A DNA stretch of 64,000 bases from the NCBI GenBank assembly GCA_031216445.1, contig CM062219.1, positions 15,599,001-15,663,000 of the forward strand, given 5' to 3'. This document shows positions 50,162 to 61,507 of the stretch, piece by piece. The stretch's first letter is position 1, and every line of letters starts with the position of its first letter. The position numbers and the translations under genes were made by a program. The DNA is from Lateolabrax maculatus. Lineage: Eukaryota; Chordata; Actinopteri; Acropomatiformes; Lateolabracidae. The notes under the pieces were generated by a model. It made no database searches. It was not told the origin of the DNA and was given only the letters and a program-made list of their open reading frames with translations.

Positions 50162-52049
50162 GCTGAAGTTTAGGCTTTGTAGATACCCGACAAATACTTT
50201 CAGCAGGTTAAATAGGCTCACTTTTTGATTCTGGGTCATTTTGAGTGAATCTGGGACCTCGGTCTCTGTCTCTTGTTTCCTGCAACGACAGAGCATTCTG
50301 TATAGTGGCACATACTTGCGTCTCCGACTGGCTCCTTCATAGATTTCTCAGAAAATAAGTTGATAAAAGTTATGGCTGTAAATAAGATAAACCTAGAGCA
50401 TTGTTCATTTATCCAGAGACTCCTGTGTCTCTGTGCTGAGGATGTTATTAAGAGAAAACTTTGAAATGGAAATTTACAGTTTCTCTTCCCCTAGTGCATT
50501 CTTTACTCATCCTTCTTGTTTTTCTCTCTTTTTTTGTCCACATTTCCCTCCTTCCTCCTGTGCCTGTCTGCTCTGCTCCTTCTCTCCTCCGTCACCTGTT
50601 TTTCTTCCCTGCCACTGTTTATCAATCCTCTCTCCTCCTCACATCATTGTCTTGTCTCCCTGTCGTTACCTGTCCCCAACTAGCTTGTTACATCAACGTA
50701 CACCCCATAACTGTCTCCTCTTGTCACCATCACGTAATTTCTGCATAATTTTTATTTTCTCCACCACACACAAGCAAAATGTTTTGCTGCAGGCAGGAAG
50801 TATTGCGCTGAGCTGCTGATCATGTTAAATGTGTCCTAGTTCTCTCTCGCTCTCTCTGGCTATTTCACACCTGGCTGCCTCCTTCTAATATTTCCCCACT
50901 CCCAACACAGTACTACACTACAGTCATTAATTGGAAGGAGAGGGAAATCATATTCTCTCTCCAGTAAAAAAAAAAAGAAAAAAGGCTGTGGGTTCTAGAC
51001 CGAGCCACTGTGTGCACGAGTTAATATCTACTGCGCTGCCTGCAGCTGTAGCAATAGCCCTGTTTTATAAAACATTAGCAATGTAAAACCAAACTGACGG
51101 ACTAAAAACAGCGTAAACACACAGTCATTTTCAGCATATTTATGCCATAAGCTTTGTACTACGAGATGTACGAGACTATCGCTGCATTGAGCGCAAGTCA
51201 AGTCAGAAGATTGTGGCCTAAGGGAGGCTTTTTTCCCTTTTTTCTTTTTTTTCTTTTTCCTTTTTAAGTATTGTTCATGGCTTGTAGTTCAAAACTTGAG
51301 ACATGAATGTTTTTGCTTTCAAATTTCAAGTCATGTAAGGTGTTCAGGGAGTCAAGTCTCCTGTAAGTCAAGTCTCTCAGTGCAGTCAAATGCAGAAAAT
51401 AGTCCCAGGTCCTCAATTTTGTGACCTAAATGGGACTCGAGTCGGTCTACAGCTTCTGGTTATGTGCTGTCAAATCAAAATATACTGTAGAGCATATTAT
51501 TGTGTGTAAATGAGTAGGTTTCCAAAATGTGTCTATGACCGTCTCTTATCAGCGGTATATTAACTGCTGCGATGCACATTCCCACTTTCTATTTTTTACT
51601 TTATCCGACTCCTGTCCGTTCACTGTCTCCTTTACCTCAGGGTTTTACCTCTCTCGTATTTCCGTCTCCATATTTTATCTTTTTCCTCTGTCTGTCCTTC
51701 TCTCTCTCCCCGCGGCTTCAGTATGAATGAGATTTCTTTTGTCCAGTTCACTTCATAACTGCCTTGACAAGTCCCGTATTGATTGCACTTGCTGATTAGA
51801 ATTGATTTCACTCTGCACTGTATTTTCCTTCCTGTTTGGTTCTTCCCGGTGTGATGAGCACTTTTCAGTGTCCATTCATCAGAACGACAGTTTGGATGTT
51901 GCATGTTTTTCCCCTTGGGAACAAAAAGATTGTGTAAAACCGTATGAGCAAGAAAAAAACTGAAGGTAAAATCGGAAAAAGGTTTAGAGGAGTTGATTAA
52001 AACTACGCTCAGTAAGGTTTATTGTGTTTTCTGATTCTGTTTTTTCCAG

Positions 52050-52180
52050 AGACTAAGACCTCCCCCATACCGTCCTCCAACGCACCGCAAAAGGCCGAAC
52101 CTCCAGTGGGCCGAGCTGCCAGGCTCCTCACATTCTTCTCCCCTTTGCTGTTAGGAATGCTGCTGCTGTTCATGTGGTGA
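52050..52180 (+). CDS. cntfr: CNTFR last coding exon: stalk end and GPI-anchor signal
   Basis: The exon begins with AG, completing Glu, and reads ETKTSPIPSSNAPQKAEPPV, then GRAARLLTFF and SPLLLGMLLLFM. The polar stretch with small residues (SSNA) followed by a short basic spacer and a hydrophobic tail ending at the stop is a typical GPI-attachment signal, as expected for CNTFR alpha. Read straight through, the frame ends FMW-stop (TGA at 52178-52180). A consensus donor, gtgagc, begins at 52177. If it is used, the exon ends at 52176 and the next exon's first base completes TG+A, again a stop, giving a tail one residue shorter. Sequence alone cannot decide, but the donor plus the strong acceptor at 52907-52908 favours splicing. 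The omega site is not certain. Confidence 0.92.
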
Positions 52181-52908
52181 GCAAACACGCACGCACACAT
52201 CTGTTGTAATGAGTCTACAACCCCTCATCTTTGAATTGATTATGAACTCAGCCATTCAGTCACATATCAGCAGGTCGATGCATGTCTATTGATGTCAAGA
52301 GCATGTTTAATAGAAAAAAGAGCAACAACGATTGGGCAAGTTTGTTTGATGACCCATCAGGGGGTCTTTTTTTCATATTTTTCTGCAGAACCCCTACAGG
52401 GATTGCGGAAAAATCCAATCCAAAACTGTCCCATTTCATTAATTTTACAGTTATAAACGCTATAAATCGTGTTGTAATAGTACATTTCCTGAAGATGTAG
52501 AAGCTCAACAATGAATGCTGAAAAGCTGAATTTTATGGATCACAAGAAAGCTGACTGTAAAGCTGTGCAAACAGGAACATTGTTTTGCACCCAGTTGAAC
52601 AATAGAGAAACACTGACAAACAGCGACCTTATAATAAGACTTTAACCAATGACTGCTGCTCATTTCATCCACGGGAGGATGAACCAAGCCAGATTTAGTT
52701 AGATACATTCATCAAAACCACATCTGACGGCTATAGTTGATAGCTACTTTACAGATTAATTTTGCATAAAACAGAAAAATTGCCCAATACTTCACCAAAA
52801 AAAAAAAAAAAAATGCACTTAAAACAAGACAGCCAAGTCAAACTAGATTCATTATTTGATGAGGTGCAGCTCGAGATGCCTAATTTGTGCTTCTTTCTCT
52901 TTCTCCAG
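52177..52908 (+). other. cntfr: Probable 3'-terminal CNTFR intron at the stop codon
   Basis: A 732-nt segment bounded by gtgagc and by ttctttctctttctccag, the best polypyrimidine acceptor in the gene. It holds no repeat I recognise and no supported gene. It is inferred to be an intron; if retained it would simply be 3' UTR. Confidence 0.65.
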
Positions 52909-54200
52909 ATGTGAATGTCTGATTCCTGAAGGCAGTAGGAGGAAGAAGAGGAGGAGGAGGCTGGTCTTTTTTCTATTTTGCACATGTTTCAAGGATACAG
53001 TGCATTGATCATTTCTGTCCATCACACAGTTACTCACCAAGATTACTTAGACATGAAATCAGACGATGATAATGCGATTCAGCATTTTGATTAATGGTGA
53101 CAAAGAAATTCTTCAGAGGAACTTTTGAAAGCGGCTTCATCACCATCAACAACGACAGCGGCAACAGGAGCAGCAGCAACCACAACAACAGCAGTGATAT
53201 CAGCATAAACAGTCTTATATTACCCCCTGGTGGCTTTGATGGGCCACAGCAGACTTTGTTTTTGCAGACAACAGTTTGGTTTGGGAATCTCCTCTTCAGA
53301 AGAAAATCAACTCCTCAGATGACAAAAAAAAAAAAAAAAATCTCATTAACTTTTTGTTCTTTTTTTATTGATCAATTGACAGTCCTTTTTCACTTCCCTC
53401 TGATATTGCAGCACTGTACAGACAAACACACACATAGTGAGATCATTTGAGCGTGTTTGTGTGTATAGTGACCGTAGCAGTCCCCATACAGCTAAATCAT
53501 CATGCCAAAGACTCAACTTCGCCCCCCAAAAAACAATTCCCAAACAATTCTCCAAGCTTCCTGAAGCCTGTGCCTGCCTTCGTTTTGTGTGTGTTTGATA
53601 CCGACTCAAACGGTATAGGAATGAATCTTGGGAAGAATGTGAGGAACCCCGCAGCTCCTCTCTGTGTAAACCTACCATTTAACGAAGAAGCCACAAAAAC
53701 ACCCAATCAGACTCTGAATCTGTCAACTCCGACGACTGAATCGAACGGACGGAGCGAGTCGTTTTTCAATATGAACACTTTGAAGAATTCAGTAACGGTA
53801 GTCTGGCTTATTTAGACAATTAGCTTTACACTCTGCTTTCAGCGGCTGGCAAAGAGGACCTGGATTATAAGAAAAAAAAATAGAGTGGATTTGAGACTGA
53901 ACAATCCTTTTCCCACCCATTTGTTCTGGTTCAACTTTGTATTGACGACGACAAAGTTGGTTATTGAAACATCGATACGAGCTATGTTGGTTTTCCATTC
54001 TGCTCTGTGCTGTAAAATACAATAACACAAAACAGTTTGCTTTCTGACGCCTTTAAAAACATAAAAAAAATGTCTTTCTGCAGTTTACATTTCAATAGCC
54101 AATATCACCAGTTAATATTATGTTATTCAAAGGAATATTGATGTGTTTTATTGTATTTTTTTATTTTATGGACAAATAATAAAAACACACATATAGGAAT
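52909..54200 (+). other. cntfr: CNTFR 3' UTR exon
   Basis: The segment begins right after a strong acceptor and has no continuing CNTFR frame, since its first base closes a stop codon. It contains a CAR-type triplet tract at about 53143-53203 (CAA, CAG and related codons), a purine-rich gga/aga cluster at 52930-52960 and an 18-nt A run near 53323. The 118-residue open frame at 53094-53450 arises from the triplet tract and is not supported as a gene. The end is set by the AATAAA at 54178. Confidence 0.65.
54178..54183 (+). terminator. cntfr: Polyadenylation signal, probable CNTFR 3' end
   Basis: AATAAA is followed by a T-rich region at 54205-54222, a sensible downstream element. A second, weaker signal (ATTAAA, 54404-54409) could give a longer transcript. 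Confidence 0.55.
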
Positions 54201-54894
54201 TTAGTTTTTTTTTTTTTTTTTCAGACATTCATAATGGCTTAATTCTCCTTGATCCTATTTTGTAAACTATGATATGTAACTTTAACATTGAACAAAAAGT
54301 TTATTATTTAATAATAATAATAATGTATGTATTAGCAGTAGAATGTCGTAACCTGTACCTGGGGTCTTTTTTATAGATGTATATACAATGACAGGTTTCA
54401 ACCATTAAATGTGACCATTTCACAATGAATGATGACACGCTGGCCTCATGCTCATTGTGCCTTTCAAGCTGATGCGGTGAGAAAACAACATTTCAGGGCC
54501 GTCTATTCTGACCGGGTGATCCACATGACTTTTTTCCTACAAAAAAAAAAACAAGATGGAGGTGAGGTGTCAGTGATTTTGCACTTGCCACGTTCTGCCA
54601 TGAACAAACACTGCTACAGTTTACCAAATCAGTCATTGCAGAGAATATTTTTCAGTGAGAGGAGTATATTCACAGATTCAGATGAGCTATATTGGCGTTG
54701 CGTGGGTGATCAATGAAGGCTGATTAAAACTTAACGTGCATCCCCGGTGTGTGTCAACACAGGGGATTTGTGTTCATTCTTTTTTAATTGATTGCCCACA
54801 GAACTGAGAAAGACATTGATTTCAGCAAATTCGAGAAGTGCATTTATAAAAGAGTTAAAGTCAGCTTCCCACAATGAAAAACAACACTCAAAGC

Positions 54895-55045
54895 AATCAC
54901 AATTCATCTTCTTGGGAACGTGAATGTCTGTTTCACGGGAATCCATCGAATAGTTTGTGAGATATTTAAATCTGGAACAAAGCGGTGGACCGAGTTGTCA
55001 GATCGACAATTCCATCCTCAGAGCCAACCCGCTTTCAGGGCTAAG
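54895..55045 (+). mobile_element. Decayed second copy of the same percomorph repeat
   Basis: It shows atcttcttgggaacgtgaat, ggaatccatcgaatagttt and ggaacaaagcggtggaccga, corresponding to the 3' part of the element at 45612-46087, with more mismatches. A related tandem piece (aaagtcagcttcccacaat and aaagtcagtttcccgcaat) flanks it at about 54860 and 55125. Confidence 0.55.
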
Positions 55046-55503
55046 AATTAAATGACTGGAAAGACAGACACCTGGATGATCATCTGTCTGACCTTTTGCA
55101 TTGTTGTTTCATTTATTAAAGAAAGAGATAAAGTCAGTTTCCCGCAATTCATCAGTGGAATATAAATTCTTAGCAACTCAAAAAAACACGAGGACTTGAA
55201 TTACTCCGTCTAATGTAAAAGGTTTATTAGTCCCACCGGCATGCACAGAGAGTCACTGAAGGGATTCTTCACCTGATGTAGACCATCTTTGATCAAAACC
55301 TTGTCAGTCACACTCACTTCAAATAAAAGGAGAATGTGTTCTTTCTTCTTTTTTTTTTACAGTCTTCATGTTTGTTACCCAACAGCTACAAAATACCTAT
55401 GGACATCCGTGTACCTCTTGGAAATGTAATGATCGTTCCCTAACCTGAAAGGATTACTGCGCTTTACTGTGACATGGGTCGTATTTATGTAGCTTTGGCC
55501 ACA

Positions 55504-55553
55504 AAAGTAATTGCTGAGATCTGGGAACACTGTGACATTGCCACAACAAAGTC
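55504..55553 (+). repeat. Dispersed repeat Y, copy 2
   Basis: The block aaagtaattgctgagatctg ... gaacactgtgacattgccac is about 80% identical to 21181-21231 over 50 nt. Its 3' side (cacaacaaag ... aagcattc) also matches 4829-4862. Confidence 0.5.
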
Positions 55554-56748
55554 CAACGGGGCCAGAAAAACAAGCATTCATATTATCAGCCAGGTTTCCA
55601 GCCGAACAAGCCAAAACGCTACCTGTAAATACCTGCAAGTAAATACAATATCAACATTCAGCCTGGTTAATTCATCAGGGAAATGTGAACAAAGGAGATA
55701 TGGTTGTTCCAAATTTCCCCTTTGACCTTTAGCTCTCACTCTCTCTCTCTCTTTAATCTATCTCGCTGTCTCTCTTCCCTCTTCAAGCTCTCTTCCTTTC
55801 AATATTCTGACAAGTTCTGGCAGGCCGATCTGGAGGCCGAGGACAAATCAATACACCATCTAACAGCTGTCAGCTGGAGTCCTCTGTGTGTGTGTGCGCA
55901 GACAAGAGTGTATCTGCTGCCGTGGGTATTGCATTCATTACTCTTTCCTTCTTCCCGGCCCTTCCTTTTTAAATGGGGGTGTCGATGAGAACCCAATTAA
56001 TATTTACAATGACAGGGCATGAAGTGAACAAGGAGGGCAAACATATCACAGTGTAAGACTGGTGAAGCCTTATATTGGCTTTGTTGTTCTTTGTGTTGTA
56101 AATCGTCAGAGAAAATCACATTTTTTTGCTCTTACAGTTAATACATAATAGTTAGCAAATAGCATTATAGAACCTTGCAGCTGATTTTTCAACCAGACTT
56201 TAATTAAACGGCAATTGAAATGTTCAGCCCTGCTCCCTTTGTCCGCGCACAGGATGTGATCCACATTAACCTCAAGTATAGGATAGAGTGTGCATGTGCG
56301 TGTGTGTGTGTGTGGGTGTGTGCGTGCGTGTGTGTGGATACGCCATCCAGAGCCTGTCAGTTCCACCCATAGACTGTCTGTCTACGGTTGGAACAGCCTC
56401 GCTCTGCTCTAATGACTAGTTGACCTTTCACTGATAACTGGATGAATGACACGATCTCTCCTTCCCTCTCACTGCCCTCGCTTCGGGCTCCCGCCTCTTT
56501 ACACTCTCAACTCGCTGCCTCTGTGCTTTTGCTCCATGACTTCCCATGTCTCTCCGTTTTACCATTCCTGTCTCTTTCTGTTTCTCACACACTACTTGAA
56601 CTTCCCCTCCGTGATACCTACTTATAGTACCACCGTCTTGTTATTCTTGCTTCTTCTGGACATTATTTCACCAGCTTATATTTCACACTTTTTCAAGCCA
56701 CATTAAAATACACTAATGAGGAAGCGTTCCTCTGTTTGAATTTCAACA

Positions 56749-57175
56749 CACACCCAGTGGCCGCATTGTTAGGCACACATGTAAAATGTAATGCAGTCAT
56801 ATACAACAGCTCTGCCATAAATTCTACCTTTACAAAAGATAATAATCAGAGAGGTATTAATTTAACTATATGTTTATTGTTATAGTTGTAATATCAAGTG
56901 GTGTTGTACTGGACTGCATTATATTGAGAGGTGTATTCTAAAGTTTTGCCCACCCCATTTACAAACATGAGAGGAAAAGAAAATTAGAAACACATTTTGA
57001 TGAAATGTGGTCCATAATTATGACCTCAGTAATAAACATTTAGTTGAATTAACACCTCTTGGAAAGTTTGAACAAAAACTGGCCATTATAAGCTGTGTAA
57101 AGGTGGACTACGTGGCTGTTGTACTGGTTTGCATTAGATTGCATAGCTGTACCTAATAAAGTCACCCAGGAGTGT
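56749..57175. mobile_element. Non-autonomous DNA transposon with long inverted ends ('gtacctaataaag' type)
   Basis: The left end (acacccagtggccgcattgt, 56749 on) and the reverse complement of the right end (tgtacctaataaagtcaccc, 57148-57167) are related over about 60 nt. The family signature 'acctaataaagtggcc' is very frequent in teleost genomes. No coding capacity. A copy of the right-end sequence also occurs internally near 56904-56943. Confidence 0.7.
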
Positions 57176-57282
57176 AAACATAGCAACTTTTCTTTGATAA
57201 ACTACTTTAAAAAGATATATATTATTATCTTTTTGATTGATTTTACACTTTGGAGAAAGAAAAACAAATCCCCTGCGTTTGT

Positions 57283-57296
57283 CCACTGGAGGGCAG
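57283..57296 (+). promoter_or_regulatory. CTCF-like motif
   Basis: ccactggagggcag fits the CTCF core CCASYAGRKGGCRS at 13 of 14 positions. It lies between the two genes. Confidence 0.35.
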
Positions 57297-59949
57297 CAGA
57301 GACGACCTCCTTCACTGTGCGCTGTCTCTGGTGCTGAAACAGTCAAACACAATCTCCATCTCTGTGCCTCTCTCCATGGTGCTGAATAGTTCAACCACAT
57401 GGTACATCCTATCCTCAGCCCACCAGTCCACCATCATCATGGAGTTCCCATCATTCCGCCCTGTTTTTACATGCAGAAGTTATGGGTGAAGCAGAATATC
57501 AGTGTGTCACATTGTATTAGTAACCATTCGTTAGTCAACACTTAAGTGTTTAAGTATTTGCGAGGCAAACCCAAAATGCCATTATCTACCTTGAGTCAAG
57601 CCTGATACTTGTTGCATAAAAACAACGTTCAGAGACGTCTAACCTAATGGCGCTTGTTTCACGTCACACAAATGTGTCTTGAAAGGACAGGTAATAGAAA
57701 AAATAAGGAACGCAGAAATTCTGGTTAGAATCCTGATGATGTTTTCCTGTCAGATCAACCAATCGCAGAATTGCTCCACCAATTACTTGTCAGCCCTAAA
57801 CAGAACAGAACACACTCGTCGCCACAAAAAGAGAGGTCACGTTGTCCCTCACCACAATTACTGCTAGAAAAATTGCTGTCCAAGGCTGCAGCCTCATTCC
57901 CCCAAATTGTGGTAATTCTCACGAATGCATTGATCTTGTCACTCTCTTCAAGTACGGGGGCTTATTTTCCTTCACCAGATAAATCCAGAAAATAACTAGA
58001 CCATTTGACCAACAAATCACAAAGGAACTGTGGACACTGTCGCTCCATTCGAAACAATAAAAAAATAAATAAATCAGCACATGTGGAGCTCAATGGGACA
58101 ATGATGAACACGCTTCCATAAGGTCACTAAATAGGCCGTTCAAGGGCAGACAGAGCTTAAATGGAGAAACCACAGATTGGATTTGAAATTCTAAATGACT
58201 ACCTCAGTCAGGCTCATTAAAGTCATCCCATTAAAAGAGATTAAACTTGTCTTGACAGATATGATCTTGGATCTTTAATATAGACATTTTTTAAAATTGG
58301 ATTTTATGTGAGAAGTGAAATTTAAATTTATTGCATGGCAGGTTTCAGCATTTGAACGGACACACCCATTTAAAAAGTCTCCACTCAGCAGGTTTGCCTA
58401 ATTTGAAATATAAGAGAAAATATTATGTGCCAGTCGGGGGTTAAAGATTGGGATTATTCTGAAACAGTCACATTCATCGAAAGTATACTGTTTTCCAAAA
58501 AATCTGCTGCAACATTTATTTGCAAGATTACATTTTTTCAACCTGTTGGTTTGGTATACTGTGCTGTTCACTAAATGATTCTCAAACTCATTTTGGATCC
58601 TGAAACATCAGTGTGACCTATTTGAGAGAGAGAATTCAGTTTATACCTTTAAGAAGAGACCCAGGCAGCAGACAGTGCCAGTCACTTCACAATAGTCTCT
58701 GCGTGTTATTTAATTGCAGTATGTAGTTAGTTACAGTGTTTAGTGCATAGTCATTTGATTTCATTCTGTGGTTTCTTTCGATCTCTAATGGCGCTCAGAG
58801 AACTGGCAGCTCCTCAAAGTTAGATCTGTCCATCTCCATCACTGTACACAACCACAGTGGAGAAATATGTGATTAATTGCATCAGGCAAAGTCTCTTACC
58901 GAATGTATCAGACTACTGACATGTTGGACGAAAAACTGAATAGGCTTAAATACTGAATGTCAGGTGAACTGAAACTGAAAAAGGCCACAATTGTACATTT
59001 GACTAATTTACAGTGCAATGTACAGAAAGCACTTTCTCAGGAGGGATGAGTTTTTAAAAAGGACCAAAAAAAAAAATAAAATCAAAACAGTGGTTCATAC
59101 ATTTGTTGGGTTACAAGTGGTTGTATAGCACACTAACTTCTGTGTTATTTTAAAAATCTTAGTCTAATCTAATATATGACTGCTTGTTGGAAACTCTCCC
59201 ATTTAGGCTGTGGTTTGTATTTTTTCTTTTCACTGCGCTTTTATGATGGTTCTGACAGGTGTGAAATTCATCGTGCTAAATCCTACATCGAATTAGATTG
59301 GAAATAAACCTGTACCCAAGGCTGTGGTGGTCCTAAGGGGCAAGTCATTCACTCGTGCACAGTAGCACAGCCAGTAACTGCTCATTCTGCAGGCAAACGT
59401 CACCATTTCAGATCAGTCATGCAAGTGCAACATACAAAGTCCCCCAGTTTAAAAACAACAAAAGGCCACATTAGTCGGCAGTCATTCAAAGCTTAGTACA
59501 CTTTCACCACATTTTCAAGTTGAAGCTCACTTGACATGTTGGATCACTGGCAGCAATAAATGTGTGTCTTCACAGAGTCGGCTGTACGTGACACAATTGC
59601 TCAATACCGTTTTTATAGGAGCCAATTTAAACCCTTAAAGAAAGCTTGCATTGACACAATTACTGATTGAAACATTGAGGGGGTGCGGGAGGTTGAAACA
59701 CGCAGTAGCCTAAAGTGAAAAACAACACACATTCATTCAAACTTTCCACAACATCCAGTGTTAAGTTGTACACCATTAATAACATTTAGATATTTCTATT
59801 CAATGCTTTACTCATGTGCCACAATAACGCAACGTGCTCGAGCTAAAATATCTTCGTATGGGGCCTTTTCCAAGCAAATATTGATATGAGTGATTGTTTG
59901 CGATTAAATCAGAGTATTTACAGTATATTTCTTCCAGCCCTTGAAGTCT

Positions 59950-60167
59950 CCGTGCCACATCATAAATATTTCTGTAGATCTGCCCCTGACCCAACGTCCC
60001 GGGAGCAGACACAGAGTGATACATCACTTTTTTGGACAATCCGGCTGTTCCGCCCACGACCTGCGGGTGGCAGCAGAGCGCCGCCGAGCAGCGGCGCTTA
60101 CCACAAAAAACCCCGCAGAAGAAGCGGCGAGCCTGGGCGCTTTGGAGAACCGGTGCAGGGCGATGGG
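59950..60167 (+). promoter_or_regulatory. tmem267: TMEM267 CpG-rich promoter and non-coding exon 1
   Basis: Base composition changes abruptly to GC- and CpG-rich sequence (gccgccgagcagcggcgc, gcggcgagcctgggcgc), unlike the AT-rich surroundings. No TATA box is evident, typical of a housekeeping CpG promoter. The segment ends in a consensus donor, GATGG|gtgagt, with gt at 60168. Joining this donor to the acceptor at 61445-61446 gives a spliced 5' UTR. The start site is not determinable, so the left boundary is approximate. A CTCF-like motif lies at 60060-60073. Confidence 0.6.
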
Positions 60168-61446
60168 GTGAGTACCGCGGGATTCATCACCCGGCTCATC
60201 GGAGAATGACGTGAGAAAAAAAATAAAAATTAACTAACCAACATGCAGTAGAACAACACGCTTGAATCGCAGCGAGCCGCCGTGTGTTTGACGGCAGCGG
60301 CTCCATCGTGACAGCCGCTGTCCGCCCACACAGCCGGTTAGCTGCGGGCTAACCGGAGCGCGGTCAGAGAAGCTCCTCCGACATGTCTCCGGGCTGTGAA
60401 ACGCGAGCCTGTCAATGTCATGCGGGTGATAAAAAAATAAACAAGATGGAAAAAAAACACAAAAAAGCCCCGCTGACGTTTCAACAGATAACCGGCGGGG
60501 GGGGGGGGACACAGTTCACCAGCCGGCTAATTAAAACGTCAGACAGTAACGGTACTCGGTTTTTTTCTTTTGGTTACATCATCCGTCCAGTCTCTCCTGC
60601 GTTTCTCTCCGGTGCATTAGAGACAGAGACCTGTTTTGGTGTCCCCTCCTGGGGGGGGGGGTCTAGACCAGAGTCTAGTCCAGAGTCTAGTCTGAGGCTT
60701 TGTGCAGTCTGAGAGCAGGCCGCCTGCAGAGCAGGACACATGCAGCGCGGTCACTCCAGTCCCGGCTGAGCGTCTTGTTCTGAAATCCAGCTGATGTTCA
60801 TCTCTTATTTATTGGTTTGGACCCGAGCAGCCTCCTCCTGCAGACGTCGTGTGTGTACATTAAGTAGAACGAAGAAACGGCGCTTAAACGAGCCTCAGTC
60901 TGTGGAGTTTGAGTCATGTAATTTGTGTTAACTCATGTGCGTTTGTTTGTTTGTCTTTTTGTTTCTGAGACAAAGACACGTTCCCTGCCCTGGTTGGACA
61001 GTACTGATATTGCTGATGCACTGTGGTAAAAGGCGCATCCTTAAAACCTCATGCGAGGTAGATTTAATGAACGATAACAAAACAATCCTTTCTTGTTTTT
61101 TTTTTTTAAAAAAGAGGAGGTGTTCAGGCTTTACTAGCGGAGACTGTAATGTGGCAGATCCAAACAGAACACAGAGGGACACATCTTCACGGCGATTTAT
61201 TTTTATTGTTTATTTGGAACACATTGGCCCAAAGAGCCGCCAGATGACTGAAGTGACTCATGTATGATGCAGGCCTCAGCTACAGTTCTTGAATAGTGCA
61301 GGCAGCAGTCTTTTTCTATTTGAAGCCTCCCTCTCATTTTCCTTTCATGATGCTTCTTGCAGCCTTGCCCCACTTTTCTTCCTCTTTTTTTTTTTTTTTT
61401 TTTTAATGTCGTTACCCCTCATTAATCCCTCTCCTTCCTTCTCCAG
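60168..61446 (+). other. tmem267: TMEM267 first intron (5' UTR)
   Basis: A 1.28-kb intron from gtgagt to ttccttctccag. Its first 600 nt continue the CpG-rich island. It includes a perfect 9-bp inverted repeat (60334-60356), G runs at 60499 and 60652, and three copies of a 12-nt gtctag-containing unit at 60661-60694. No coding sequence was seen. Other weaker acceptors just downstream (61472 or about 61494) could change the UTR only. Confidence 0.6.
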
Positions 61447-61507
61447 TCTACCCGACTCTTTCTGACCTTCAGTGGCGATCGTCCCCCACCCGCAGCCACC
61501 TGTCGCC

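Larger units (their letters stand above)
45408..52049 (+). other. cntfr: CNTFR intron before the GPI-signal exon
   Basis: A 6.6-kb intron. It contains two full-length-looking percomorph repeats (45612-46087 and 46790-47135), a (CA)22 tract, the frameshifted membrane-segment ORF near 48.8 kb and the double hairpin at 50066-50161. A possible conserved block lies at about 49810-49980. No further CNTFR exon is needed, because the phases on both sides agree. Confidence 0.8.
54430..59950. other. Intergenic region between CNTFR and TMEM267
   Basis: 5.5 kb with no supported gene. It holds a decayed copy of a dispersed family (54895-55045), a piece of another family (55504-55553), an inverted-repeat element (56749-57175), a CTCF-like motif (57283-57296) and unremarkable AT-rich sequence. 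Open frames at 57250-57489 and 55704-55988 lack codon or motif support. Confidence 0.7.

Noticed and set aside
49982..50311. 109-residue minus-strand frame across the hairpin locus
   Set aside because: It crosses both arms of the inverted repeat, has no recognised domain and no gene context; treated as chance.
53094..53450. 118-residue frame in the CNTFR 3' UTR
   Set aside because: Its Ser/Asn-rich part is translation of a CAR-type triplet tract, followed by a poly-A run. No motif supports a protein.
61472..61507. GTG-initiated 12-residue extension of TMEM267
   Set aside because: GTG is not a usual eukaryotic start, the extra residues have no family support, and the ATG at 61508 has a good context.
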